NCBI GenBank assembly: GCA_050330095.1
Contig: JBHJOC010000030.1
Span: 1-64,000 of the forward strand
Source: JBCBWG01 sp036804185
Lineage (GTDB): Bacteria; Pseudomonadota; Alphaproteobacteria; Rhizobiales; Hyphomicrobiaceae
Direction of reading: 5' to 3'
Length of the DNA stretch: 64,000 nt
How positions within the stretch are numbered: the stretch's first letter is position 1; each line of letters starts with the position of its first letter. The notes under the pieces are model-generated. The model ran no database searches. It was given only the letters and a program-made list of their open reading frames with translations, and was not told where the DNA came from. A program made the translations under genes and the position numbers. Below are positions 1 to 9,566 of this stretch, one piece after another.

Positions 1-1590
1 AAGGCGCCTGCGGAGGGCCTCGACAGTCGGCGGAGGCGCCCGCGGATCAAGCATTCCGATCTCGCCAGACGGCAGCGCCGTTGCCCCGTTCGGACCGTTG
101 TTCAAGCGCAGATCCAAGGCTACGGCAGCGATGACAAGCGCACTGGCCATCACGGGGCGGATCGGCGACAGCCATCGCCAGGCGCCGAGCACGACGAGCG
201 CTGCAGCAAAGGTCACTCCCATCGCGGCGAGCACTGGCAGAGCCTGCCCTGTTCGTTCGCGCCAGATCGCGATCGCGACTGCGAGCGAACAAACGACGAG
301 TGCGGCAACCACCAGCGGCTTGAGCCTGACGGACGAGCCTGCCCGCAAGCGCTTATCGACCTGTGTCATGGCAGCGCCGACGATGAACGCGAGCATCGCG
401 TTTAGAATAAAGGTCGCATCCGCTGGCCGGCGGAACTTATCGACTCCCGGAAGCAGGTCATACAACGTCGCAAACGCCGGCGTGAACCACCCAAGAGCGT
501 AGACGAGGGCGAACGCGGCTGCTGCCACGAAGAATGCCGACGCGCGCGCCGGCAGCGAGCGGTGCAGAACCGCGGCGATGATCACGAGCAATGCGGCGGC
601 GCTGATATAGACGACTCCCATGTTCTGGGCAGTGAATAGGCCGGTGTCACGCCATGCAAAGCTCGGTGGCCCCCAGAAGTTCGCCATCTCGCCTGCCGAG
701 CCATAGAGATTGGCCGCTGCAAGCGTTGCAAGCAGCGCTGGATGGAGTGAGCCAGCCGCGGCACCCGCATAGTCGATCGTCGGGCGGTTTGAATGTTCGG
801 CGAGAGCGAGGGTCAAGCCGAGCGGCACCGCAACGATTAAGATGAAGATCGAGGCGCCGATGATCAGGGCCGGCAGAGCAAGGCGAAACTGATCGGTGAC
901 GCGCGCGCCGGTCAAGAGCAGCGTCAAGCCGAAGGCTGCAGCGACATAGACGCCGAGCAAGGCGACCTGGTCGCGACCAAGCAACATGAAGGCTGCGAGC
1001 ACTCCGGCGCCAAGCCCAGCGACGAGGCGGGCGTCGCGGATCGCGAGATGAAGCAGCAGCAGCGTCCATGGCAGGTAGGTGAGGCTGATCACCTGGCCGA
1101 AGTGCTGCAGCCGCCACGCCATCGAACCACCAAACATGAAGACGAGCGCGGCGATCACGGCGGCCGTCAACGTCCAGCCGAGCCGATGTCCGAAGGCGAT
1201 GACACCACCGCCGCCGAACAACACCATGGCAAGGACCGTGACGTCGATCGCCCACGGAGAGGGCGCAGGGTCGGCGAGCGCGAGCAGGATCATCGGGGGA
1301 ACGAACAGCATCGCTTGCGGGTCGGCAATCTGGGGGTGGCCTGCAAAGACGTAGGGGTTCCACCAGGGCCATTCGCCACGCCCGATGCTTGCTGCCATGA
1401 ACTGGACCTGGGGAGCAAAATGCGCCTTGCCGTCCCACGGGATTGAGACATCTCCTGAAAGCCACGGCCAACACCACAGCGCCCAGATGCCTGCAAGTGC
1501 CGTGAATGCGGACCAGCGGGACCAACGCGCCGCGCGATCGTCGGCATCGTCTTCGGATGTGATGAGGGCTGTTGGTTGCCGTCGGGTCAT
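1..1590 (-). CDS. YfhO-like polytopic membrane protein, 5' part (runs off left edge)
   Basis: The frame stays open from an ATG at 1590 to the window edge, giving at least 530 residues, so the C-terminus is missing. I translated it by hand. After a short cytoplasmic start it has a hydrophobic helix and a first extracytoplasmic loop with WNPYVFAGHPQIADPQ, then alternating hydrophobic helices, then LYDLLPGVDKFRRPAD. The WNP...G.P..ADPQ loop and the PG...FR.PA segment are typical of the YfhO/GT-C-like membrane family, whose members are often over 700 residues and are linked to glycosylation of envelope polymers. Specific substrate is unknown. It is divergent from the reductase gene at 1806, with about 215 bp between. 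All ORFs on the other strand here are overlapping shadows. Confidence 0.75.
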   Translation of the reverse strand, partial: MTRRQPTALITSEDDADDRAARWSRWSAFTALAGIWALWCWPWLSGDVSIPWDGKAHFAPQVQFMAASIGRGEWPWWNPYVFAGHPQIADPQAMLFVPPMILLALADPAPSPWAIDVTVLAMVLFGGGGVIAFGHRLGWTLTAAVIAALVFMFGGSMAWRLQHFGQVISLTYLPWTLLLLHLAIRDARLVAGLGAGVLAAFMLLGRDQVALLGVYVAAAFGLTLLLTGARVTDQFRLALPALIIGASIFILIVAVPLGLTLALAEHSNRPTIDYAGAAAGSLHPALLATLAAANLYGSAGEMANFWGPPSFAWRDTGLFTAQNMGVVYISAAALLVIIAAVLHRSLPARASAFFVAAAAFALVYALGWFTPAFATLYDLLPGVDKFRRPADATFILNAMLAFIVGAAMTQVDKRLRAGSSVRLKPLVVAALVVCSLAVAIAIWRERTGQALPVLAAMGVTFAAALVVLGAWRWLSPIRPVMASALVIAAVALDLRLNNGPNGATALPSGEIGMLDPRAPPPTVEALRRRL

Positions 1591-1805
1591 GATCGGATCT
1601 CGCGGCGCACCTTAGGAGCAGGTTGCGGTTCGGGCGCCGAGCATGGCGCCAGCGGTAACGGGCGGCTCGTTAGGCTCAGCTTGCGACCGATGCAAGGCAG
1701 AGCGAGTCTTGGCATGTCATTGTCGTGCGAGCTTTCTCACGCTACCCACTCCGCCGCGCAGTCCGGCCCGAACCGGCTTCCAAGCGCACGGGGGCTGATC
1801 AGCAG

Positions 1806-2534
1806 ATGAGCGTTTTGGCGATGGATCCCTTCGAACCGTTTCGCTCAGCCCCGTCCGGTCGTCCCTTCGTGGTCGCTCAGCTCGGCCAGACGCTCGACGG
1901 TCGCATTGCGACACGAACGGGCGACAGCAAGTGGATCAACGCTCCCGCCGCACTCGATCATCTCCACCGTTTGCGGGCACACGTCGATGCGGTCATCGTT
2001 GGCGCCGGAACGATCGTGGCCGATAATCCGCGCCTGACCGTGCGGCGATGCGCGGGCCAGAGCCCGGCGCGCATCGCGATTGATCCGTCGGCGCGCCTGC
2101 CCGACGCGATGACGTGGCTAGCCGAGGACGGCGTTCGGCGGTTGGTGGTCACGAGCACGCAGGCTGACCTGAAACCTGGTCGGGCAGTCCTGGCCCGAGG
2201 GGTGGAGATCGTTCGCCTTGAGCCGCGTCCAGATGGGCGCATTGCGCCGCGAGACATTGTCGCGGCGCTTGCCGAGCGTGGTTTCGCCAAGTTCCTGATC
2301 GAGGGTGGCGCTGCAACCGTTTCAAAGTTCATCAGCGACGAGGCTGTCGACCGCTTGCACGTGCTGGTGGCGCCGGTCATCATCGGGTCCGGGCAGGCTG
2401 GTCTCGTGTTCGAGCCGATCGACCGGATTTCAGAAGCGCTGCGGCCTGCAACGCGCGTGTTTCCGTTTGCCGACGGTGATGTTTTGTTCGACTGCGACCT
2501 GCGCACCGCGACACCACCGCGCCAGGAGGCCTGA
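1806..2534 (+). CDS. RibD C-terminal-domain reductase (dihydrofolate-reductase-like fold)
   Basis: A protein of 242 residues from the ATG at 1806 (an in-frame upstream start at 1725 would add 27 low-complexity residues). It shows the RibD C-domain pattern: FVVAQLGQTLDGRIATRTGDSKW, then HLHRLRAHVDAVIVGAGTI and ADNPRLTVR, and later FLIEGGAATVSKFI and VAPVIIGSG. In RibD this domain reduces the ribosylamino-pyrimidine of riboflavin synthesis with NADPH. Here the zinc deaminase half is absent, so it is either a split reductase or an unrelated NADPH-dependent reductase of the same fold. The cytochrome b561 gene follows after 3 bases, which indicates co-transcription. Confidence 0.8.
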   Translation: MSVLAMDPFEPFRSAPSGRPFVVAQLGQTLDGRIATRTGDSKWINAPAALDHLHRLRAHVDAVIVGAGTIVADNPRLTVRRCAGQSPARIAIDPSARLPDAMTWLAEDGVRRLVVTSTQADLKPGRAVLARGVEIVRLEPRPDGRIAPRDIVAALAERGFAKFLIEGGAATVSKFISDEAVDRLHVLVAPVIIGSGQAGLVFEPIDRISEALRPATRVFPFADGDVLFDCDLRTATPPRQEA

Positions 2535-2537
2535 GCC

Positions 2538-3107
2538 ATGCAGCGCGCACATTCCGCATCGGGCCGTCCGGCGAGCTATCCGCCATTGCTCAGGGCGCTC
2601 CACTGGATCACCGTCGTGTTTGTCGTCGCGCTGTTCGTGTCCGGGCTCGTGATGACCAACCGCGCGCAAGCCAATATCTGGGATGCGACGACGAACGCGC
2701 TCTACTCAGCCCACAAGCTCGCGGGGTTCGTCCTGTTGTGGCTGATCACTGTCCGACTCGTCGTGAAGCTCGCGTCCCGTGCACCGGCACCGCCTGCGAT
2801 CGCGCCGTGGCAGCGTTTTGCATCGACAGCGGCGCACGTGGTCCTCTACGTCCTGCTGATCGTCGTGCCGATGCTCGGCTGGCTCGGCGTGTCGCTGTTT
2901 CCAGCGCTCACGATCTTCGGAGCCTTCGACCTGCCAGCTCTTGCCGGCCCCGACCGGGAATTGTCCAGGCAGGTGTTTGACGTCCATAAGCTGCTGGCGA
3001 TGGTTCTGATTGCAGTCGTGCTCCTCCACGCAGGCGGCGCGCTGATGCATTTGTTCGTATGGCGCGACGGCGTCTTCCAACGCATGTGGCCGTCGCGCCG
3101 ACGCTGA
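2538..3107 (+). CDS. Cytochrome b561 family membrane protein
   Basis: A 189-residue protein with four hydrophobic helices (about 24-39, 62-78, 99-118 and 150-172). Histidines typical of the bacterial CybB fold are visible: LHW at residue 22, AHK at 59, and VHK followed by LLHAGG in the fourth helix, positioned to bind two b hemes. The family moves electrons between quinol and periplasmic partners. The gene starts 3 bases after the RibD-like reductase and ends convergent with the malyl-CoA-lyase-like gene. Electron partner is not evident from the neighbourhood. Confidence 0.85.
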   Translation: MQRAHSASGRPASYPPLLRALHWITVVFVVALFVSGLVMTNRAQANIWDATTNALYSAHKLAGFVLLWLITVRLVVKLASRAPAPPAIAPWQRFASTAAHVVLYVLLIVVPMLGWLGVSLFPALTIFGAFDLPALAGPDRELSRQVFDVHKLLAMVLIAVVLLHAGGALMHLFVWRDGVFQRMWPSRRR

Positions 3108-3168
3108 CCGCACGCCCGCGACGTCGTTGCAGCTTCCATGCGAGCGCGGCGGTGCGTGCCAGTGGGGT

Positions 3169-4221
3169 TCAGAGGCCGTAGACATCGGCGAATGCCGGGT
3201 CCCGGGACGCGACCGCGCGGGCAAGGTCCAGGATCACGCGGGCCTGTTTCCAAGTGGCATCGTCCTGCATCTTCCCGTCGATCATAATGGCTCCGGTGCC
3301 ATCCGGCATTGCCTCGACGATCCGCTTGGCGAACTCCACTTCTCCGACGTCGGGTGAGAAGACGCGTTTTGCGATTGCGATCTGCGTTGGATGCAGCGAC
3401 CAAGCGCCCATGCAACCCATGAGGAAGGCATTGCGGAACTGGACCTCGCACGCCTGCGGATCCGAGAAGTCCCCGAACGGACCGTAGAACGCCTTGAGGC
3501 CGTTCGCCTGGCAGGCGTCAACCATCTTCGCGACCGTGTAATGCCAGAGATCTTGCTGGTGGAACGCACGCGTCGGTGCGGCGGGTTGCGCATCTGCTAG
3601 CACGCCATAAGCCGGATGGCCGCCACCCACGCGTGTCGTCTTCATGCCTCGCGAGGCTGCAAGATCGGCCGGGCCCAGGCTCATGCCGTGCATGCGCGGG
3701 CTCGCCGCTGCGATCGCTTCGACGTTCATCACGCCCTCGGCGGTTTCAAGTATGGCGTGGATCTGGATCGGGCGCCCGATGCCCGCCCTTGCTTCGAGTT
3801 GAGCGAGCAGCTGGTCGAGATAGTGGATGTCCCACGGGCCCTCGACCTTCGGCAACATGATCACGTCGAGCTTATGTCCGACGGCTGGCACGATTTCCAT
3901 CAGGTCGTCGAGGACCCATGGCGAATTGAGGCAGTTGATGCGAGTCCAAAGGCCGGTGGCACCGAAGTCATGCGCGCGCGCCATCTCGATGAATCCCAGA
4001 CGCGCTGCAGTCTTTTCGTCGGCAGCGATCGCATCCTCGAGATTGCCGAGTACGACGTCGACCTGCGTGATCATGTCGGAAAGCTTTGCCCGGATCTTGG
4101 GATTATGAGGCGGCACGAAATGAATCATCCGCTCCAGGCGGGCGGGTGGCTTGCGGTAGGGCTCAGGCGCACCGATCGCGAGAGGGGTGAAGAATTTCGC
4201 TGGCGTCCGGCGCGCGGCCAT
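3169..4221 (-). CDS. HpcH/HpaI aldolase family, malyl-CoA lyase-like
   Basis: A 350-residue protein from the ATG at 4221, which is preceded by GGGAG at good spacing; a start at 4287 is possible but lacks this. Family signatures in order: VDVVLGNLEDAIAADEK, TRINCLNSPWV (an R-x-N near the active site), VIMLPKVEG, ILETAEGV, MSLGPADLAASRG and LHPTQIAIAKRVF. These place it in the HpcH/HpaI-CitE superfamily that cleaves or forms malyl-CoA-type thioesters with a divalent metal. The GPADLAASRGMKTT and YGPFGDFSD stretches are close to the malyl-CoA/methylmalyl-CoA lyases of the ethylmalonyl-CoA and serine pathways. That exact substrate is inference; citramalyl-CoA lyase is an alternative. Confidence 0.78.
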   Translation of the reverse strand: MAARRTPAKFFTPLAIGAPEPYRKPPARLERMIHFVPPHNPKIRAKLSDMITQVDVVLGNLEDAIAADEKTAARLGFIEMARAHDFGATGLWTRINCLNSPWVLDDLMEIVPAVGHKLDVIMLPKVEGPWDIHYLDQLLAQLEARAGIGRPIQIHAILETAEGVMNVEAIAAASPRMHGMSLGPADLAASRGMKTTRVGGGHPAYGVLADAQPAAPTRAFHQQDLWHYTVAKMVDACQANGLKAFYGPFGDFSDPQACEVQFRNAFLMGCMGAWSLHPTQIAIAKRVFSPDVGEVEFAKRIVEAMPDGTGAIMIDGKMQDDATWKQARVILDLARAVASRDPAFADVYGL

Positions 4222-4562
4222 GTTGTTTGCTCCCGGCATTTGCTGCACTGCAACATCCGTTTTGGCCGCGCGGCAGCCGACCGTCAAGTTGGTGGCGGGC
4301 GAGCTGTCTCATTTCCTCCATGGGATTGGCAGAGTAACTGGGCAGAGCAACTGGACGAGTGCCTGACGGACGAGCGAGCAGCACAGTGCGGCTGCCGCGA
4401 CCCTGGACTGGCGGCGTTGAGCGCTGTGTGAGAGTTTGGAACTGACGCAGGTCGGTGCCTCGTGCGTGCACCATGGCGGCGCTTGCCGGCCGCTGCTCTG
4501 GCAGCAACGTCGCGCTGATGCCGAGGTTATCGTGACCGCGCCCTCCCGTTGGACGGTTAACT
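4222..4562. other. Divergent intergenic region
   Basis: About 340 bases between the divergently transcribed lyase and NAD(P)HX-repair genes. No open frame here has a believable protein; those present are short, arginine-rich shadows. It must carry the promoters of both flanking genes, but I see no convincing -35/-10 pair, palindrome or repeat. Confidence 0.5.
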
Positions 4563-6137
4563 ATGCCCGAAACAGCAAACGACCTCGCTCTGCTGACGTG
4601 CGAGCAAATGGCCGCAGCCGATCGAGCGGCCGTTGTTGCGGGCGTCCCATCTCTTGACCTGATGGAGCACGCAGGCCGCGCCGTCGCAGATGTTGCGGAG
4701 AGATTGCTCAGCCCTGGTGGCAGGGTGGTCACACTGTGCGGACCAGGCAACAACGGCGGCGATGGGTTCGTCGCGGCCAGGATCTTATCGGAGCGCGGAT
4801 TTGATGTTCGTGTGCTGAGCTTGGGACCTGTCAGCGAACTGCGGGGCGATGCAGCGCATATGGCCGCGCTTTGGGCTCAGCGCGGCGTGTCGGACACTTC
4901 TGCGCCGATTCTGGAGAGCGAAGCCGAAAGGCTCGGCGACGGGCTCCTCAACGCCGATTTGATCATCGACGCTCTTTTTGGGGCGGGGCTCTCCCGTCCG
5001 CTGTCTGGGCGCGCGACCGAGGTTGTCGAAGCGCTCAACGCGCGCCGGCACTGCAGCCTTGGCGCGCCGATCCCGGTGATCGCGGTCGATCTGCCCTCCG
5101 GTCTCGACGGAGACAGCGGCAGCGTCAGCGGCGACTGCACAAGCGGTGTTGCAGTCAACGCAACGCACACTGTGACGTTCTTTCGCAGGAAGCCGGCACA
5201 TCTCTTGATGCCAGGTCGCCGCTTCTGCGGCGAGACAACCGTCGCTGATATTGGCATACCTTCGCGTGTGCTCGATCACCTGCAGCCGACGACGTTCGCC
5301 AATCACCCCGCACTCTGGCGCAACGCCCTCCCGGTCCCGAGGCCGAGTGATCACAAGTATGCCCGCGGCCATGCGATCATCGTTTCAGGAAACATCGAAA
5401 TGTCGGGTGCGGCACGCCTTGCAGCTCGGGCATGCCTGCGCGTCGGCGCGGGGCTCGTTACCATCGCAGCGCCGGAGGACGCCCTTGCAGCCCACGCTGC
5501 GCAGTTGAACGCCGTGCTCCTGAGACGCTGTGAATCTGCGGACACCATCGCTGCCATGCTGGACGACCGCCGCGTGACGTCTGTGGTGATCGGCCCGGGG
5601 CTCGGGCTCTGCGACGCTGCTTGCGCGATGCTCGACGTTGCTGTCTCGAAAGCAGCGGGGCTCGTGATTGATGCCGATGCCATTACGCTTGCAGCGCGCT
5701 CAGCCGATGCATTCAGTCGCGCAATCAGAGATCGGAGCAGCGACGGTCCCGTCGTGCTGACCCCCCACGAAGGCGAGTTTGCGCGCCTGTTCCCGGACCT
5801 TGCCGCCGACGCCAGCCCGCATTCGAAACTCGAGCGCGCGCGTCGGGCAGCCGCGCGAACGGGCGCCGTCGTGGTCCTCAAGGGGCCAGACACTGTGATC
5901 GCCGAGCCATCCGGGCGCGCCGCGATCAATGACAATGCCCCGCCGACGCTTGCGACGGCTGGCTCAGGCGATGTTCTCGCGGGCTTCGTTGCGGGTTTGC
6001 TTGCGCAAGGGATGAGCGGCTTTGAGGCGGCGAGCGCTGCCGTTTGGTTGCACGGTGCGTGCGCGGGGCAGTTCGGGCCGGGCCTGATAGCCGAAGATCT
6101 CGCGGACCAATTACCGTTTGTGCTTTCCGGGCTCTGA
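4563..6137 (+). CDS. nnr: Bifunctional NAD(P)H-hydrate epimerase / ADP-dependent dehydratase
   Basis: A 524-residue fusion that repairs hydrated NAD(P)H. The N-terminal epimerase domain (about 1-225) shows CGPGNNGGDGFVAARIL, IDALFGAGLSRPL and VDLPSGLDGDSG, the YjeF_N signatures. The C-terminal ribokinase-like dehydratase domain (about 255-520) shows KYARGHAIIVSG, GAARLAARACLRVGAG, VIGPGLG, VVLTPHEGEFARLF, VVLKGPDTVI and LATAGSGDVLAGFVAGLLAQG, the last being the nucleotide and phosphate site. Length matches the two-domain family. In many relatives the gene lies beside glnB/glnA; that is not so here. The next gene on the same strand starts 134 bases downstream. Confidence 0.95.
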   Translation: MPETANDLALLTCEQMAAADRAAVVAGVPSLDLMEHAGRAVADVAERLLSPGGRVVTLCGPGNNGGDGFVAARILSERGFDVRVLSLGPVSELRGDAAHMAALWAQRGVSDTSAPILESEAERLGDGLLNADLIIDALFGAGLSRPLSGRATEVVEALNARRHCSLGAPIPVIAVDLPSGLDGDSGSVSGDCTSGVAVNATHTVTFFRRKPAHLLMPGRRFCGETTVADIGIPSRVLDHLQPTTFANHPALWRNALPVPRPSDHKYARGHAIIVSGNIEMSGAARLAARACLRVGAGLVTIAAPEDALAAHAAQLNAVLLRRCESADTIAAMLDDRRVTSVVIGPGLGLCDAACAMLDVAVSKAAGLVIDADAITLAARSADAFSRAIRDRSSDGPVVLTPHEGEFARLFPDLAADASPHSKLERARRAAARTGAVVVLKGPDTVIAEPSGRAAINDNAPPTLATAGSGDVLAGFVAGLLAQGMSGFEAASAAVWLHGACAGQFGPGLIAEDLADQLPFVLSGL

Positions 6138-6271
6138 GATCGCCATGGCAGTCGCTCTCGCCCGCGTGTCCCTGATGCACGGCTGCGCGGTGCCGCCCGC
6201 ATGACAGCCCCCTTGATTTCACGGTCCGGTCGTCTGCTTATGGGGGTGCTGAACAGACGTTGAGGGGGGAT

Positions 6272-7411
6272 ATGGCGAAGGACAAGTCGAAGGCGAAAGC
6301 CAAGAGCGAAGCAAAGCGAACCGAAGCGCATGGGCGCACGTCGTCGAGCAACGCCATGAAGATCGCCGTTATCCCGGGAGACGGCATCGGCAAAGAGGTC
6401 GTGCCCGAGGGGCTTCGCGTTCTCGAAGCCGCCGCCCGCCGGTTCGATCTGTCTTTTGAATTCGACGACTTCGACTGGTCGTGCGAGCGCTACAAGAAGA
6501 CGGGCCGCATGATGCCTGACGATGCGCTCGATCAGATCCGCCACCACGACGCGATCTACCTTGGCGCGGTTGGCTTTCCAGGCGTGCCGGACCATGTCTC
6601 ACTCTGGGGGTTGCTGATCCCGATCCGCCGACAGTTTCAGCAGTACATCAACTTGCGCCCCGTGCGGCTGTTCAAGGGGCTCAAGAGCCCGCTTGCTGAT
6701 CGTGAGCCTGGGGACATCGATTACTGGATCGTGCGCGAGAACAACGAGGGCGAATACTCCTCGGTCGGCGGCCGGATGTACGATGGCACGCCCGAAGAGA
6801 TCGTGTTTCAGCAAGCCGTCTTTTCGCGCCGTGGCTGCGATCGCGTGATGCGCTACGCGTTCGAGCTCGCGCGCAAACTCGGCAAAAAGACCGTGACATC
6901 GGCGACGAAGTCGAACGGGATTTCGATTTCGATGCCCTATTGGGACGAGCGCTTTGCGGCCATTTCGGCGGACTACGACGGCATCGACGTAGCACAGTTC
7001 CACATCGACATTCTCACGGCCCACTTGGTGCGCAACCCGCACTGGTTTGACGTGATCGTCGCCTCGAACCTGTTCGGCGATATCCTGTCGGATCTCGGTC
7101 CTGCGACGACGGGCACGATTGCGATTGCGCCGGGTGCCAACATCAACCCGGAACGTGAGTTCCCCTCGATGTTCGAACCGGTGCATGGCTCAGCGCCTGA
7201 CATTGCTGGCAAGGGCATCGCCAACCCGATCGGCCAGATCTGGTCCGGCGCCATGATGCTCGAGCATCTCGGCCACACAGAGGCTGCCGACGCAATCGTC
7301 TCGGCCATTGAGCAGGTGATCGAAAGCCGCACCGCATTGACGCCGGACATGGGCGGCAAGGCGCGCACCAAGGACCTCGGCAAGGCGATCGCAGAGATCG
7401 TTGCGGGTTGA
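6272..7411 (+). CDS. Tartrate / D-malate / isopropylmalate-type dehydrogenase
   Basis: A 379-residue NAD-dependent beta-decarboxylating dehydrogenase. Motifs: IPGDGIGKEVVPEGLRVLE, YLGAVGFP, YINLRPVRLF, RENNEGEYSSVGGRMYDG, a TKSNG lysine segment, ASNLFGDILSDLG (metal-binding aspartates) and EPVHGSAPDIAGKGIANP (adenosine loop). The WIVRENNEGEYS and DHVSLWGLLIPIRR segments fit the tartrate dehydrogenase/D-malate dehydrogenase branch rather than LeuB. The start at 6272 has GAGGGGG just upstream and adds a lysine/alanine-rich N-terminal tail of about 28 residues before MKIAVIPG; a start at 6356 would remove that tail. Confidence 0.85.
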   Translation: MAKDKSKAKAKSEAKRTEAHGRTSSSNAMKIAVIPGDGIGKEVVPEGLRVLEAAARRFDLSFEFDDFDWSCERYKKTGRMMPDDALDQIRHHDAIYLGAVGFPGVPDHVSLWGLLIPIRRQFQQYINLRPVRLFKGLKSPLADREPGDIDYWIVRENNEGEYSSVGGRMYDGTPEEIVFQQAVFSRRGCDRVMRYAFELARKLGKKTVTSATKSNGISISMPYWDERFAAISADYDGIDVAQFHIDILTAHLVRNPHWFDVIVASNLFGDILSDLGPATTGTIAIAPGANINPEREFPSMFEPVHGSAPDIAGKGIANPIGQIWSGAMMLEHLGHTEAADAIVSAIEQVIESRTALTPDMGGKARTKDLGKAIAEIVAG

Positions 7412-7627
7412 GCCGAACGCTGTCATCAGGCTGTGCCAATGAAGCGGCGCCATGGGTACTGCGAAGCGTGATGAGGTCGAACGCCCGGGCGCTCCGCGCC
7501 TCAAGAATCGAACCGTCGTGTCTCGACCGTTTGCGGCCGATCACCGGAGCAGGCCGGTCAAAACGTCGGTCACAGGCTCGCAGCATCCGGGCGCTGCCCG
7601 TTCGAAGCTGTCTAGAAGGGGGCGCAG

Positions 7628-9445
7628 GTGCCAGGAGATGTCGCCAGTCTCGCAAGGCTGCCGCGGGCGTGCCCAATTGCTGCTGTGACGTTTGTGATCG
7701 TCCTGCTTCTCGGTATGCTCTGGTCAAGCCTTGACGCACCGAGGGCCTCCGCCCAGCCCCTCAGCCGCGACCAGCAGCTCCAAGAGGCGGCCCGGGCTCA
7801 TGCGCGCGGCGACGTGCGACGCGCCATCGAGATTTTTAGTTCTGTGCTGAGTGAGAGCGGACTTCCGGCGGATCGGCGCGCCCTGATCCTCAATGACCGC
7901 GCCGTCGCCCATGCGCAAGCCGACGAGATCGAGCTTGCCTTTGCTGACTTCAATGAGTCTGCGCGCCTCTATCCCGAGAATGCCGCACTCTACAACAATC
8001 GAGCATCCGTGCTGCTAAAGCTCGGGCTCGCCGATGAGGCCCTCAAGGACCTCGAGCGAGCGATTGTCCTTTCACCGAATTACGTCGTCGCTCTCGCTAA
8101 TCGAGCCATTGCGTTCAAGGTGCTCGGCCGTCCGATCGAGGCGCTTGAGAGCCTCACGAACGCCGTCGCAGTCGACGAGAAGGCGAGCCAGGCGCTCGTT
8201 GCGCGCGCGCGGCTGGCGCTTGAACAGGGCCGTCCGCGGGCCGCTCTGCGTGATATCGAGCGCGGGATCGTTCAGGATGCGACGAACCCGCTCCTTTATC
8301 GCCTGCGCGCCGAGGCGAACCTCGCCGTTGGCGACATCGAGCCTGCAATCAAGGACTTCAGCCGCGCCCTTGCGTTTCTTGGCACCGACATCGAGCTTCT
8401 TGCACAGCGAGGTTTTGCCTACATGCGCCTCGGCGAAACGGCGGCAGCCGAGACTGATTTTACCTCGGTTCTCGATGCCCGCCCGGCCGATGTGGCGATC
8501 CTTCGCGAGCGGGCTCATGCGCGCATCCTGAATGATGCGACGGCGGCAGCCGAAGCCGATCTTGTGCGCGCACTCGAACTCGTTCCACGAGACCCTGTCT
8601 CCTTTGCCTATCGCGCTCTGCTTTACAAAAAGCTGGGCCGTCCGGGCGATGGCCAGCGGGAGGTTCAGCTCGCCGAACAAATCGATCCAAAAAACCCGGT
8701 CGTACTCTGGGCGAAGGGTGAGACCCTCGAAGCGCTCGGACGCACCGAGGCGGCGGTCGCGGCATTCCGCTCGGCCTTGGCACTCGACCCAGCGCTCAAT
8801 GGGGCCAGGTTGGGTCTCAGACGGCTGGCACCTGACGATGCGATCCTCGCCGATGCGGTCATTGCCGAGGGGCCAGAAGATTGGAGCGTTGTAAGGCGGG
8901 CAGGCACCTTTCTGGCGGTAAACCCGTCCCTGACCATGACGGGGGTGCCGCTGGAGGCCGTTCCGAACAAGGTGCCCCGGCTACTGTCTTGGGAACCGAG
9001 AGACGTCGCGGGGCGTCGGTTTGGCGTTCTCGTTTACGATCAGGGTGGCTTCGATGTTCCTGCCGGCGACGCGCCAGCGCGTTCGGTTGCGCTCGAAGCA
9101 GCGGTTGTCTTGGATCTCGATGCGCGCGCGGTCTTGATCGAAGTCCCTGCTCGGTTCGGGGACAGTGTTGCCCAGTGGGACTGGTCGGCATCGGAGATCC
9201 GAATCGCGGCTGTGGACGGCTTGATGGATATCGTCCCTCTTGCGGCCCAGCGAACCGCTGCAGGGCCGGCAGGCACCCGCGCACCCCGCTTCTCGGAGCG
9301 CCGCACTACGACGGCTGCATCCAACCGCCCACCGGCTTGGGCGCCATGGGCCGATCCACGGGATGTCTCCCCCCGCCAAAGGTCTGCGAGGCCGCGACAG
9401 AACCGAAGACCACGGACTTTTTTCGATTTGCTTCTCGGCAACTGA
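7628..9445 (+). CDS. Exported tetratricopeptide-repeat protein
   Basis: A 605-residue protein with a GTG start preceded by AAGGGGG. A hydrophobic stretch (about 17-37) followed by ASAQ at 42 looks like a cleavable signal peptide, so the protein is probably periplasmic. Residues of about 48-390 are consecutive TPR units, for example ALYNNRASVLLKLGLADEAL and VLWAKGETLEALGRTEAAVA. The following 150 residues hold no motif I recognise (WEPRDVAGRRFGVLVYDQGG, then a beta-rich stretch), and the tail is arginine/proline rich and ends FFDLLLGN. TPR proteins act as scaffolds; its partner is unknown. A dispersed repeat copy follows downstream. Confidence 0.75.
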   Translation: MPGDVASLARLPRACPIAAVTFVIVLLLGMLWSSLDAPRASAQPLSRDQQLQEAARAHARGDVRRAIEIFSSVLSESGLPADRRALILNDRAVAHAQADEIELAFADFNESARLYPENAALYNNRASVLLKLGLADEALKDLERAIVLSPNYVVALANRAIAFKVLGRPIEALESLTNAVAVDEKASQALVARARLALEQGRPRAALRDIERGIVQDATNPLLYRLRAEANLAVGDIEPAIKDFSRALAFLGTDIELLAQRGFAYMRLGETAAAETDFTSVLDARPADVAILRERAHARILNDATAAAEADLVRALELVPRDPVSFAYRALLYKKLGRPGDGQREVQLAEQIDPKNPVVLWAKGETLEALGRTEAAVAAFRSALALDPALNGARLGLRRLAPDDAILADAVIAEGPEDWSVVRRAGTFLAVNPSLTMTGVPLEAVPNKVPRLLSWEPRDVAGRRFGVLVYDQGGFDVPAGDAPARSVALEAAVVLDLDARAVLIEVPARFGDSVAQWDWSASEIRIAAVDGLMDIVPLAAQRTAAGPAGTRAPRFSERRTTTAASNRPPAWAPWADPRDVSPRQRSARPRQNRRPRTFFDLLLGN

Positions 9446-9566
9446 CGCGGGCGCCGGTCGCGACGTTCTGCTCATTGATCCATACAGTGCTTGCGACGCG
9501 TTCCAGCATCGAACGTGAGCTTGCCCCCCCGCTTGAATTGCAAGCCCCATGAATTGCAATCCTAGT

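Noticed and set aside
5351..6595. A 414-codon minus-strand open frame over the nnr and tartrate-dehydrogenase genes
   Set aside because: It is antisense to two strongly supported genes and its serine/alanine/arginine composition is that of a GC-rich shadow frame.
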